From positions 1 to 23,544 of IMG/VR virus record IMGVR_UViG_3300027770_000261: a stretch of DNA of 23,544 nt; one strand, 5' to 3'. Position numbers and translations under genes: made by a program. Origin of the DNA: a virus. Shown piece after piece: positions 6,720 to 13,346 of this stretch. Positions within the stretch are counted from its first letter, which is position 1; the number at the start of each line of letters is the position of its first letter. The notes beneath the pieces were generated by a model. The model worked only from the letters and a program-made list of their open reading frames with translations. It was not told the DNA's origin and ran no database searches.

Positions 6720-7191
6720 AACCTTTTTCCACCCACTTTCCATCTGGTTGTTGACAAGCAGTACCAAATACCACTTTTCTATTTACTCCGCCTATTCCTA
6801 TTAAAGGCCATTGACTTGTAATATCAATAGTCGCTTCATAGTCTTTACATTTAAAGGGGCCCTCCAAATATGTACTATAAGTTTTTATATTACCTGAATT
6901 GGCGGTCTTTTCATTATACCAATTTGTATAAGATGAAGATGAACCTCTATTTAAATGGTCTACAAATACAGCATTATGTACATCATAATCTGAATCATAC
7001 ATCAATTCAGCACCTACAAAAGCACCTGACACAGCACAAGCGGCCGCTACAACTGGACTATCTGTAAATTGTAAACAAGCGGCTGTCGTAGTCGTGGCAC
7101 CTAAAAAAGCGCCAGTATGACTACGATTATTAGCACACTGATTAACAACTAACAGTAAGAAAAGTAAATTAAATATTCGCCAGTTTTTCAT
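6697..7191 (-). CDS. 17-kDa surface-antigen-like lipoprotein
   Basis: A 164-residue protein with a signal peptide and a probable lipobox ending at Cys19 (VNQC, a weak match). A small-residue, Ala/Gly-rich region (27-61) resembles a glycine-zipper segment. The C-terminus has C115-KDYEAT and VFGTACQQPDGKW (Cys146, Trp153), a close parallel of the CREY ... YGTACRQPDGSW end of rickettsial 17-kDa antigens and their alphaproteobacterial relatives. It would be inserted in the host envelope. Such a protein in a phage could have been acquired from an alphaproteobacterial host. It is the second gene of the unit from promoter B. Role is unknown. Confidence 0.72.
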   Translation of the reverse strand: MKNWRIFNLLFLLLVVNQCANNRSHTGAFLGATTTTAACLQFTDSPVVAAACAVSGAFVGAELMYDSDYDVHNAVFVDHLNRGSSSSYTNWYNEKTANSGNIKTYSTYLEGPFKCKDYEATIDITSQWPLIGIGGVNRKVVFGTACQQPDGKWVEKGYDRPRNN

Positions 7192-7498
7192 TTTCTAATT
7201 CAGCTTCTTCTTCCCACATTTTTTGGTCATAAGTTTTACCAAATACTGACAAATAAAAGTAATCTCTAGGATTTTCACTTTCGTATGCTTTTAACAATTC
7301 TTCAAAATTAATATCTAAATTGTCATAAGTTCTAGGATTAACAGATTTATTTTTTATATGGTCTTTAAAGAATTGAATACGATTTGTGTATATATCGGTT
7401 TCTTTATCTTCTAATCTCTTTCTGGTTGAAAGAGCAACGTCTTTTGCTTTGGCGTCTTTAAACTCTTTGAAAAGAGTATCTTTATCATAAGTTATCAT
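7169..7498 (-). CDS. hypothetical protein
   Basis: A 109-residue, highly charged, helical soluble protein with many Lys and Asp/Glu and no recognisable motif. First gene after promoter B, with a leader of about 27 bases and no obvious Shine-Dalgarno sequence. Its 3' end overlaps the start of the surface-antigen-like gene by 23 bases. Function unknown. Confidence 0.65.
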   Translation of the reverse strand: MITYDKDTLFKEFKDAKAKDVALSTRKRLEDKETDIYTNRIQFFKDHIKNKSVNPRTYDNLDINFEELLKAYESENPRDYFYLSVFGKTYDQKMWEEEAELENEKLANI

Positions 7499-7532
7499 AA
7501 TATATATTTTAGTTAAGTTAGTCTTCCTATAT

Positions 7533-7561
7533 AAGGTAATACTTTTTTGTTCAAATTACAA
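7533..7561 (-). promoter_or_regulatory. promoter B: TTGTAA, 17 bp, TACCTT
   Basis: Minus strand -35 TTGTAA (7561-7556), 17-base spacer, -10 TACCTT (7538-7533). The -10 context GTATTACCTTAT almost repeats that of promoter A (GTGTTACCTTAT). Neither -35 nor -10 is strong, in keeping with activator control through the box upstream. It would start transcription near 7526 into the gene at 7498. Confidence 0.55.
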
Positions 7562-7581
7562 GCCTAAAGTCAAAGAAATAA

Positions 7582-7610
7582 GTATTTAAAAACAATGACT
7601 TCAAGTGACT
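7582..7610 (-). promoter_or_regulatory. upstream box and imperfect dyad of promoter B
   Basis: The minus-strand box CATTGTTTTTAAATAC (7597-7582) is 59 bases from the -10, as in promoters A and C. Beyond it the dyad CAGTCACTT/AAGTCATTG around 7592-7610 is a degenerate version of the perfect dyad at 2296-2314. The stretch is followed on the minus strand by TTTTT, so it may also serve as a weak terminator for the 31-residue gene just upstream. Confidence 0.5.
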
Positions 7611-7621
7611 GATTTATATAG

Positions 7622-7717
7622 CTATTTAAAGTATGACTCAATAACGTCATTTACCACGTGTTCGTATTTCCATCCAGCCCATATTCCTACAATCAGGCCT
7701 AGAAAAAACCAAATCAT
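7622..7717 (-). CDS. 31-residue single-span membrane peptide
   Basis: ATGA overlap with the preceding 49-residue gene. Hydrophobic, Gly/Trp-containing residues 2-16 form one membrane span and the rest is polar with several acidic residues. Last gene of the unit started by promoter C. Function unknown. Confidence 0.5.
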   Translation of the reverse strand: MIWFFLGLIVGIWAGWKYEHVVNDVIESYFK

Positions 7718-7863
7718 TTTTTACCTTTTTTTTTCATTGATGTTTTACCATTATTATCTTTATATAATGTAAATGAATTTTTACCATCAAAGTAATAACC
7801 ATCTACACTTTTTTTACTTTTTCTTTTTTTATCTATATCTTTAAATAAGTCTTTATTTGTCAT
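7714..7863 (-). CDS. 49-residue basic hypothetical protein
   Basis: Small, very basic protein. Lys/Arg-rich ends flank a central YYFDGKNSFTLYKDNNG segment that could form a beta hairpin. The ATG overlaps the end of the preceding gene by 11 bases and its TGA overlaps the next ATG by four. Could bind nucleic acid or membrane phospholipid; unknown. Confidence 0.5.
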   Translation of the reverse strand: MTNKDLFKDIDKKRKSKKSVDGYYFDGKNSFTLYKDNNGKTSMKKKGKK

Positions 7864-8182
7864 TTAAGATACCTGTTATTGAAATGTTTAAAGTATCAAC
7901 AGCACTTACAAATAAATTAGATATATCGTTAAATGTTTGTGTTACGCTTACAGTTATTGTTTCTGGCATATTAATAATTTGTTCTTTATTTACTGCCAAT
8001 TGAGCTTTACTATCTTCCCAACCTTGTTTTTGAAAAGATATAAATTCATTATATTGTTTTTCAAACCAATCGTTTAAATTAGATGTTTCATTTGCCACAG
8101 CTTTAGGAGCAAATAATAAAATTAAAATTAACATTAGAGCAAATAAGCTAGCTCCTATTAAGTCCCATTTTCTATTCCACAT
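7853..8182 (-). CDS. hypothetical protein with signal or anchor segment
   Basis: A 109-residue protein. A hydrophobic segment at about 9-30 ends in APKAVANE, which looks like a signal peptidase site (AVA-N). The remainder is helical, without Cys, with amphipathic character (FEKQYNEFISFQKQGWEDSK). Likely exported to the periplasm or anchored to the inner membrane. Its ATG overlaps the stop of the 99-residue gene by one base. Function unknown. Confidence 0.62.
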   Translation of the reverse strand: MWNRKWDLIGASLFALMLILILLFAPKAVANETSNLNDWFEKQYNEFISFQKQGWEDSKAQLAVNKEQIINMPETITVSVTQTFNDISNLFVSAVDTLNISITGILNDK

Positions 8183-8481
8183 TATACTTTCCTTCCCATT
8201 GTTTTAATATCGCTACTATCTACAACTTGATAGGCACCTTTATTATAGGCAATACCAATTGTTTTACCAGCTGGCAACTTAGTAGCATAAGTTCTTTTAT
8301 AAGTGTCGCCAACTATTCTATCACTTGTACGTATAGAATCTCTTACTTTATAATCAGGTATATCAAAACCAAGATGCCTGTTAATTATTTTTCCTTTAGC
8401 GGTCAAATTTAAACCCAATGATTTTAACCATTTACAGTGTTGTAATCTGGCCAAATCTAATTTTTGTTTATTTGTCAACAT
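8182..8481 (-). CDS. conserved hypothetical phage protein
   Basis: A 99-residue basic protein. The N-terminus (LARLQHCKWLKSLGLN) is helical; the middle has DIPDYKVRD and a SDRIVGDTYKR stretch; the C-terminus has LPAGKTIGIAYNKGAYQVV. This order recalls a short protein common in marine phages (with PDY ... TSD ... IGIA ... motifs), for which I know no function. No membrane segment. Its 5' end is overlapped by the 55-residue gene by 14 bases. Confidence 0.62.
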   Translation of the reverse strand: MLTNKQKLDLARLQHCKWLKSLGLNLTAKGKIINRHLGFDIPDYKVRDSIRTSDRIVGDTYKRTYATKLPAGKTIGIAYNKGAYQVVDSSDIKTMGRKV

Positions 8482-8635
8482 TTTTTTCTTTTGTATTCAC
8501 GTGTGATTGTTTTTTATAATTAAAAGATTTTGTATCTAAACCTTTTACATTAAGTTCAATAGAATTTGTATTTGAGTTAACCTCATTTAATATAGAACCT
8601 TTTTTTAATTTCATTTTTATAGTTCTATCACACAT
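8468..8635 (-). CDS. 55-residue basic hypothetical protein
   Basis: ATG one base after the TAA of the 63-residue gene, TAA overlapping the next gene by 14 bases. The translation is Lys- and Asn-rich and polar, with no membrane segment. A second ATG at codon 8 is an alternative start. It fills what would otherwise be a gap of 155 bases in a compact operon. Function unknown. Confidence 0.45.
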   Translation of the reverse strand: MCDRTIKMKLKKGSILNEVNSNTNSIELNVKGLDTKSFNYKKQSHVNTKEKNVDK

Positions 8636-8636
8636 A

Positions 8637-8828
8637 TTATTTACCGTATTTACTTTCAGTTTCTAATTGTAATTGTATATCAATATCTGATTCTGCTTTA
8701 TCTACATCTTCTTGTAGTTTATCTCTAAATCTAACGGCCGTATTTCTAGCTTCTTCTAAATCACTATGGTCAATTTGACTAATGATTTGATTAAGTATAT
8801 CTATTTGTATGAGTTCAATGTTTGTCAT
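8637..8828 (-). CDS. hypothetical coiled-coil protein
   Basis: A 63-residue protein, almost all helical, with a leucine/isoleucine heptad in the first half (IELIQIDILNQIISQI) and an acidic second half. The ATG overlaps the upstream TAA by one base. No family recognised. Confidence 0.6.
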   Translation of the reverse strand: MTNIELIQIDILNQIISQIDHSDLEEARNTAVRFRDKLQEDVDKAESDIDIQLQLETESKYGK

Positions 8829-9139
8829 TATATTGTTCCTTCTGTAGCATATTTGTCAAGTTCAACTTCATCTTGGTCAAGTGTATCAACCACAACTTTG
8901 CCTAACATTTCTTCAGTTTGATTATCATAACCAGTATCATAGTAATCTAACTCTAACTGGCCTGAATCTTCTCTTATAAGTTCTCTAAAACTATCTGTGT
9001 TAAAACCACCGTATTCTAAAGAAATGTCTCTTGCTTCATCAGCGTTTTTAGCTTTAACATAGTAAGATAATTGTACAGTGTAATCTTGTACAACTCTATA
9101 AACGTTTTTACCAACGTCATCTTTGTTTAAATATATCAT
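8828..9139 (-). CDS. hypothetical protein, AKNADEA-type domain
   Basis: A 103-residue acidic protein. Residues 18-48 (VQDYTVQLSYYVKAKNADEA onwards) have the beta-strand plus A-x-N-x-x-E-A helix pattern seen in several small phage and bacterial domains. The rest is Asp/Tyr-rich. First gene after promoter C; the start is supported by AAAAGGA 7 bases before the ATG. The acidity and early position would suit a protein that mimics DNA or binds a host factor, but nothing specific supports that. Confidence 0.62.
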   Translation of the reverse strand: MIYLNKDDVGKNVYRVVQDYTVQLSYYVKAKNADEARDISLEYGGFNTDSFRELIREDSGQLELDYYDTGYDNQTEEMLGKVVVDTLDQDEVELDKYATEGTI

Positions 9140-9170
9140 AATATAGTCCTTTTCAATTAGTTATACATAT

Positions 9171-9199
9171 AATATAACATCTTTTATACAATAAATCAA
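9171..9199 (-). promoter_or_regulatory. promoter C: TTGATT, 17 bp, TATATT
   Basis: Minus strand -35 TTGATT (9199-9194), 17-base spacer, -10 TATATT (9176-9171). The start point is near 9164, leaving a leader of about 25 bases with AAAAGGA before the gene at 9139. Of the three box-bearing promoters this has the best -10. Confidence 0.68.
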
Positions 9200-9219
9200 G
9201 CGTTCCAGCAAAGATTCTT

Positions 9220-9235
9220 GTGTTTAAAATCAATG
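9220..9235 (-). promoter_or_regulatory. upstream box of promoter C (half site)
   Basis: CATTGATTTTAAACAC on the minus strand (9235-9220), 59 bases from the -10 as in A and B. It matches the A box at 15 of 16 positions. The flanking dyad partner is not present, so it appears as a half site. No hairpin can form here, which argues that the conserved element acts as DNA and not as an RNA terminator. Confidence 0.5.
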
Positions 9236-9287
9236 TCTTAGCCGTATTATTCGTTCACGTTTTGTTCTACTGAAGGTGATGAGTGAA

Positions 9288-9965
9288 TTATTTCCAGTTA
9301 TCTTTGACCCATTGTTGATCTGATTCGTGTGGATTAGGTCTTCCGTGAAATACGGATATCTTAGCTTCAGGTGATTGTTCAAATGTCCATTTTGATTTAT
9401 GAAATCTTTTTTGTGTTCTATCTAACCATTTATATGATTGTGTCCACTCATCAGGATAAACTTTTAATATTTTTTCTTTTCTTGTTAAATCACTTATTAC
9501 ATTTTGGTCTCCTTGTACTTTTCTCCATCTTGGTCTATCTTTCATATATGGTTCCCATATTATATTAGATGTTGTTTTATTATTCCATTTCATTACACTA
9601 GAATTAAACCACGTATCTGGTTGACCAAAATCATTAATGATACCAAAGGTATCTTCATCACCCCAATTTACAAAACAATCTATATTTTTCAAAATAACCA
9701 CATCTAAATCTAAATAAAAATTTACTCCTTCAAGGCCAGTGTCAGGATTGAATAGTTGTAGTTTATTCCACCAACCTTCCATATCGTGTCGTGGAAATGA
9801 TTTAAAATGTATTTTGCCATATACTAAATCAAATAAATTGGTATGATCTGTAAAACAATAAAATTGATGTGGTACTGTTAAATGTCTTTGTACCATATTA
9901 TATAAAATTTGTACATATTCTGGTTTATATTTGTCACCATAATATACACAGCAAACGTTAATCAT
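9288..9965 (-). CDS. GT-A-type glycosyltransferase
   Basis: A 225-residue protein. The N-terminus (INVCCVYYGDKYKPEYV) is a typical first strand and loop of a nucleotide-sugar GT-A fold. The metal-binding DxD is DLD at 86-88 in NFYLDLDVVILKNID. A later QGDQNVISD segment (about 152-160) is also common in this group. Likely transfers a sugar from a nucleotide donor; donor and acceptor unknown. It is the last gene of the glycan cassette and overlaps the upstream gene by 8 bases. Confidence 0.75.
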   Translation of the reverse strand: MINVCCVYYGDKYKPEYVQILYNMVQRHLTVPHQFYCFTDHTNLFDLVYGKIHFKSFPRHDMEGWWNKLQLFNPDTGLEGVNFYLDLDVVILKNIDCFVNWGDEDTFGIINDFGQPDTWFNSSVMKWNNKTTSNIIWEPYMKDRPRWRKVQGDQNVISDLTRKEKILKVYPDEWTQSYKWLDRTQKRFHKSKWTFEQSPEAKISVFHGRPNPHESDQQWVKDNWK

Positions 9966-10773
9966 CTCTTTGTGCCTTCAATGTTTTATAAGCCGTACCA
10001 TTGGCCATTTCTTCTATAGTAAATTGATTTTCAGCAACATACTTTAACCAATCTTCCATTGTTTTTCTGCCAGGTTTAAAAGGTTTATCTATAAACTTAA
10101 TACCGTGTGAAGCAATAGGTGCTACAACGTTTGTTTTGCTACAAATAACTGGTACTTTATTCATTACAGCATCTATTGCTGATAAACTCATATTAGTTAC
10201 TAAACAATGACAATCTTTTAATTGATCTTTTATATCTGTATTCCAAAATTCATTTCCTGGCCTTGGTTTATTTCTAACCCTTATTTCTCTATCTGTAAAT
10301 TTTCTTATTTCAGTTGTCACCATATTAATCCAATCGGCCTGTGTAACTCCATTTATATGATATGTAACTGTTTCTGATGATGGTGCTAATAATATATGTT
10401 TACACTCTCCAGTATACCAACCTTTAAATTCTACATCTATGCCTTTTGACCTTAATTCTGCTAGTCTATGTCCTTCTGTTACTTTTCCACCAGTTGTATG
10501 TAATTTTCCTTTTACAATTCTAAAATATGTTTTATCTTTATTGATGATTCTAGGTTCTGGATATCTTACAATCTGTTCTGTTAAATATCCCACATCTACG
10601 TACCACCATTCTTCTCCCTTTTCTATTATCTCTTTTATCTTTGTAGTATTATTACCACCTAATCCCCAAAAGAAATGTACAGGTTTATCTTTTTCAGGCC
10701 AACCTTTTTGTAATGCTGGCCATATTTGGTGGGACAAACATTTTGTCCAATTCATAAAATGAAAAGTGTTCAT
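9958..10773 (-). CDS. putative glycan-biosynthesis protein, paralogue of next upstream gene
   Basis: A 271-residue protein with a GT-B-like outline: an N-terminal Rossmann-like half, then ILLAPSSETVTYH (about 128-140), EIRKFTDREIRVRNKPR (about 156-172) and LVTNMSLSAIDAVMNKVPVI (about 191-210). The last motif is the donor-site pattern of polysaccharide-export and Kdo or glycerol-phosphate-type transferases (Ser/Thr-x-x-Ser-x-x-x-Asp-Ala ... G/K-V-P). The protein encoded at 10770-11594 has the same motifs in the same order, so the two are tandem paralogues. ATGA overlap with it. Enzymatic activity is likely but not proved by any diagnostic residue. Confidence 0.6.
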   Translation of the reverse strand: MNTFHFMNWTKCLSHQIWPALQKGWPEKDKPVHFFWGLGGNNTTKIKEIIEKGEEWWYVDVGYLTEQIVRYPEPRIINKDKTYFRIVKGKLHTTGGKVTEGHRLAELRSKGIDVEFKGWYTGECKHILLAPSSETVTYHINGVTQADWINMVTTEIRKFTDREIRVRNKPRPGNEFWNTDIKDQLKDCHCLVTNMSLSAIDAVMNKVPVICSKTNVVAPIASHGIKFIDKPFKPGRKTMEDWLKYVAENQFTIEEMANGTAYKTLKAQRDD

Positions 10774-11594
10774 TTGTTTTTTAACCTATTCCAAGCAAAA
10801 CCATTTTCTATTTCACTCATTAAATATTGATTTGCTAATAAACTATCTATCCATTCTTCTCTCTTATCACTATATAAAGGTGTTTCTATATAAGATAAAT
10901 CAGTGTAAGATACTGGTACAGCAAAAGACATATTATCACAGAAGGATGGCACACCATTTATGATGGCGTCAACAGCAGCAGTTGATTGTGAAGTTACAAC
11001 AGCCCAAGCACTTTTAAGTTCTTCCATAAAAGGTATTTTACTATCTTTTTTTCTTATTCTTATTTCTCTTTGTGTGTATTGTTTTAATTTATTAATTGTT
11101 TCTTTCTCCCAATTTGTAAAATCATACCATAAATTAACGTGTTCTGATGGTGGCAATACTAAAATGTAATCTCCTTTTTTAGTCCAAGGTTTAATTTGTA
11201 TATATTTTTTAAATTTTATTAATCTTTGTTTATCTATATCATCTAATTTATCTATATAGGTTAACATCATACCATTTTTTGTCAAGCGATATATTCTTTC
11301 ATTAAATATAGAATTTTTACCGTGTTTTTGTTCTTTAAAATAATAAGCGTGGTCAAAATGATAATAAGTATGATTGATTCGTTGGCACTCTTTAATTAAT
11401 TCACCAGTACCTCTTAATATACCAAATACTGCTATAGGGTATTTTGTTAGATTGTTTTTATCAAATGTAGGCCAATTTGTTTGTTCATATTGTTCAACGC
11501 TTTTTAATTTAATGTGCAATATACCATTGGCACTTTTTACAAAAGGCCTTATTACTTGATCTGTAAGTTCTCTTGTTTCAAATCCTTGTATCAC
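10770..11594 (-). CDS. putative glycan-biosynthesis protein, tandem paralogue
   Basis: About 274 residues. Shares with its neighbour the series ILVLPPSEHVN, YTQREIRIRKKDSK, AVVTSQSTAAVDAIINGVPS and a final ENGFAWNRLK-type end. Start: an ATG at 11636 would overlap the glycosyltransferase gene by 46 bases; GTG at 11594-11592 forms a GTGA overlap with that gene's stop, the usual spacing here, and gives a length like its paralogue's (271). Neither has a clear Shine-Dalgarno sequence. Likely transferase of surface-glycan type; substrate unknown. Confidence 0.6.
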   Translation of the reverse strand: MIQGFETRELTDQVIRPFVKSANGILHIKLKSVEQYEQTNWPTFDKNNLTKYPIAVFGILRGTGELIKECQRINHTYYHFDHAYYFKEQKHGKNSIFNERIYRLTKNGMMLTYIDKLDDIDKQRLIKFKKYIQIKPWTKKGDYILVLPPSEHVNLWYDFTNWEKETINKLKQYTQREIRIRKKDSKIPFMEELKSAWAVVTSQSTAAVDAIINGVPSFCDNMSFAVPVSYTDLSYIETPLYSDKREEWIDSLLANQYLMSEIENGFAWNRLKNK

Positions 11595-12265
11595 TTTAAG
11601 TTTACTTCTACTGTTTGATGATATAATTTGAACCAATCAATAGTATAATCATATCCTTTATAATTTTCAAAATAAGGCCCACCCTTTGTGTAGTGAACAC
11701 ATTTTACATTTTCTTTATATTCATATTCACCTACTAACCAATTCCATTCAAGTGGTATTTCTCCTATAAGATGTTCTCCTTCTAACCATTTAAATTGATG
11801 AAGTTCTAAACCACTGGCCTTGTTTACATAATCTGGTGTTAATGTTGTACATTTTTTACAATTCATTAACATAAAACTTGACCAATTCTTTTTAGGATAT
11901 TTTGTTTGTATTTGTCCTAAAAATTTTGTTTCTTCTTTAGGAACATAATCGTGTTTACAAACCTGTACAGCATATTTGTCATCTCTTAATCGCCATAGTT
12001 CTGCTATATCAGTCATCATTAACATATCACAATCCATAAACAAAGCCCAACCTTGATAATTCATCAGGTGTGGTATTATAAATCTACTAAATGAAAATTC
12101 TGTTGATGAAAGATTGTTTCTTTCTCTTACAAAATCATCTTTAATATTTGGTAAATAGATTGGTGTAATTGAAACTGGTTTTGTACTATGTTTCAATATA
12201 CTTTCTGATAACACGTGATATGCTATCTTTTCTTTACTATCATAACCTATAAAAATGTTTATCAT
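11591..12265 (-). CDS. GT-A-type glycosyltransferase (GT8-like)
   Basis: A 224-residue protein. The N-terminus INIFIGYDSKEKIAYHVL is the first strand of GT8-like transferases, and DCD at 78-80 (ALFMDCDMLMM) is the metal-binding DxD. A Trp/Gly-rich segment (LEWNWLVGEY) and a His-Tyr-Thr-Lys-Gly-Gly-Pro-Tyr-Phe segment near the end are typical of the acceptor side and of the metal-binding HxxGxxKPW region, here modified. Its ATG overlaps the cupin gene's stop by four bases. Substrate unknown. Confidence 0.78.
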   Translation of the reverse strand: MINIFIGYDSKEKIAYHVLSESILKHSTKPVSITPIYLPNIKDDFVRERNNLSSTEFSFSRFIIPHLMNYQGWALFMDCDMLMMTDIAELWRLRDDKYAVQVCKHDYVPKEETKFLGQIQTKYPKKNWSSFMLMNCKKCTTLTPDYVNKASGLELHQFKWLEGEHLIGEIPLEWNWLVGEYEYKENVKCVHYTKGGPYFENYKGYDYTIDWFKLYHQTVEVNLK

Positions 12266-12609
12266 ACTTTAGTTCCTATTGTTCTTCTCACTATATCATT
12301 ATGGTTAAATTCAGCCCAATATAATTCAAAGGCAACTCCATTTTCTAGTCCTTCAAATTGATGTATTTTGCTAGGTTTAACTTGTGTAAAATCTCCTGCT
12401 TCTAATATAGTTTCATCTACTAAACCACCTTGATCGTCTTGCCAAACTCTTACTAACATTTTACCTGATTCTACATAAAAACCATTCCATTTAAATTTAT
12501 GTTCGTGTTCGGAACATTTATACCCTGCTTTAAATTCTATTCTATGAAACTCCAAAACACCATTAGCGTGTATTAGTTTTGTATTACCCCATATTTTTCC
12601 AGCTTTCAT
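12262..12609 (-). CDS. cupin-domain protein
   Basis: A 115-residue single-domain cupin. The first metal motif is EHEH (His35, His37) with Glu47, the second has His83 (KPSKIHQFEGL). Size and layout match small sugar-pathway cupins such as mannose-6-phosphate-isomerase-like domains and nucleotide-sugar isomerases. Between glycosyltransferase genes it may isomerise or epimerise a sugar, or sense one. The N-terminal GKIWGNT resembles cupins found in phage sugar clusters. No specific activity can be stated. Confidence 0.78.
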   Translation of the reverse strand: MKAGKIWGNTKLIHANGVLEFHRIEFKAGYKCSEHEHKFKWNGFYVESGKMLVRVWQDDQGGLVDETILEAGDFTQVKPSKIHQFEGLENGVAFELYWAEFNHNDIVRRTIGTKV

Positions 12610-13346
12610 TATTTTCTTCCTTTCGAATTTGGATTAAAATGTTTAGATTCAGCACTAAATCCTTGTAACTTTCTTCTAGGCCCTTTTACGTGATCGTATA
12701 TTTCACCTAGTACCGATCTGGCCTGTACGTGGCCTTTTGCTTCATCACCTATGTTTATATTTTTTGTATTAAAATCTCTTTCAAATCTTATTCTAATTAA
12801 ATCCCATATGTAACTATCGTGGTATTCTTTTTCATTATATATTAAATCTTCATTATACATTTTTTTCATATCCTCAAAATAATTCTTTGTGTCTTTATGT
12901 TTTAAATTCCAAGATAAAAATCCACATTCACTATACATACCACCTCTACCCAAATAAGTCATCATACTATCTTCTTTATATATATGTTCTTTTATGTAGT
13001 CTAATGTAAGTGGATTATGAAATACACTATCAGCATCTACCCATATTAATATGTCATAAGTATTATGATTTATGGCCTGTAGACCAGATTCAATAACACT
13101 ATACACTTTGTAACTAAATCTAACACCATCAACCCAAAAATCTTTAACAGGTCTATTTTTATTTCTTTGTACAAAGTCTTTACTATCTTGTCCTAATTCT
13201 ATTACTTTAAAATCTTTATAGGCTATATTAAATTTCTTTTCTGAATATATGTTTAGATCAAATGGCCAGTTATAAGTTTTTAAAAACCTATGAGCATATT
13301 CATTATATAATTTTTCATTAAAAGATGTTATTACTAATATTTTCAT
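12609..13346 (-). CDS. GT-A-type glycosyltransferase-like protein
   Basis: A 245-residue protein with an initial beta strand MKILVITSFN and a DAD motif (104-106) in ILIWVDADSVF, which is the DxD of GT-A nucleotide-sugar transferases. The later part is rich in Tyr and His (KEYHDSYIWDLIR) and ends in a basic Asn/Lys tail. It overlaps the cupin start by one base and begins one base after the asparagine synthetase stop. Probably transfers a sugar; donor unknown. Confidence 0.65.
   Translation of the reverse strand: MKILVITSFNEKLYNEYAHRFLKTYNWPFDLNIYSEKKFNIAYKDFKVIELGQDSKDFVQRNKNRPVKDFWVDGVRFSYKVYSVIESGLQAINHNTYDILIWVDADSVFHNPLTLDYIKEHIYKEDSMMTYLGRGGMYSECGFLSWNLKHKDTKNYFEDMKKMYNEDLIYNEKEYHDSYIWDLIRIRFERDFNTKNINIGDEAKGHVQARSVLGEIYDHVKGPRRKLQGFSAESKHFNPNSKGRK

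Noticed and set aside
6720-6767. Upstream extension of the 6504 gene from a TTG
   Set aside because: The codon is TTG, no ribosome site precedes it, and the extension would overlap the lipoprotein gene further.
10439-10762. Plus-strand 107-codon ORF
   Set aside because: Antisense to the paralogue gene at 9958-10773; no start signal and no plus-strand promoter nearby.
11595-11636. N-terminal extension of the 10770 gene to an ATG at 11636
   Set aside because: It adds 14 residues that overlap the upstream transferase by 46 bases, without a ribosome site; the GTGA overlap is more in keeping with neighbouring junctions. It cannot be wholly excluded.
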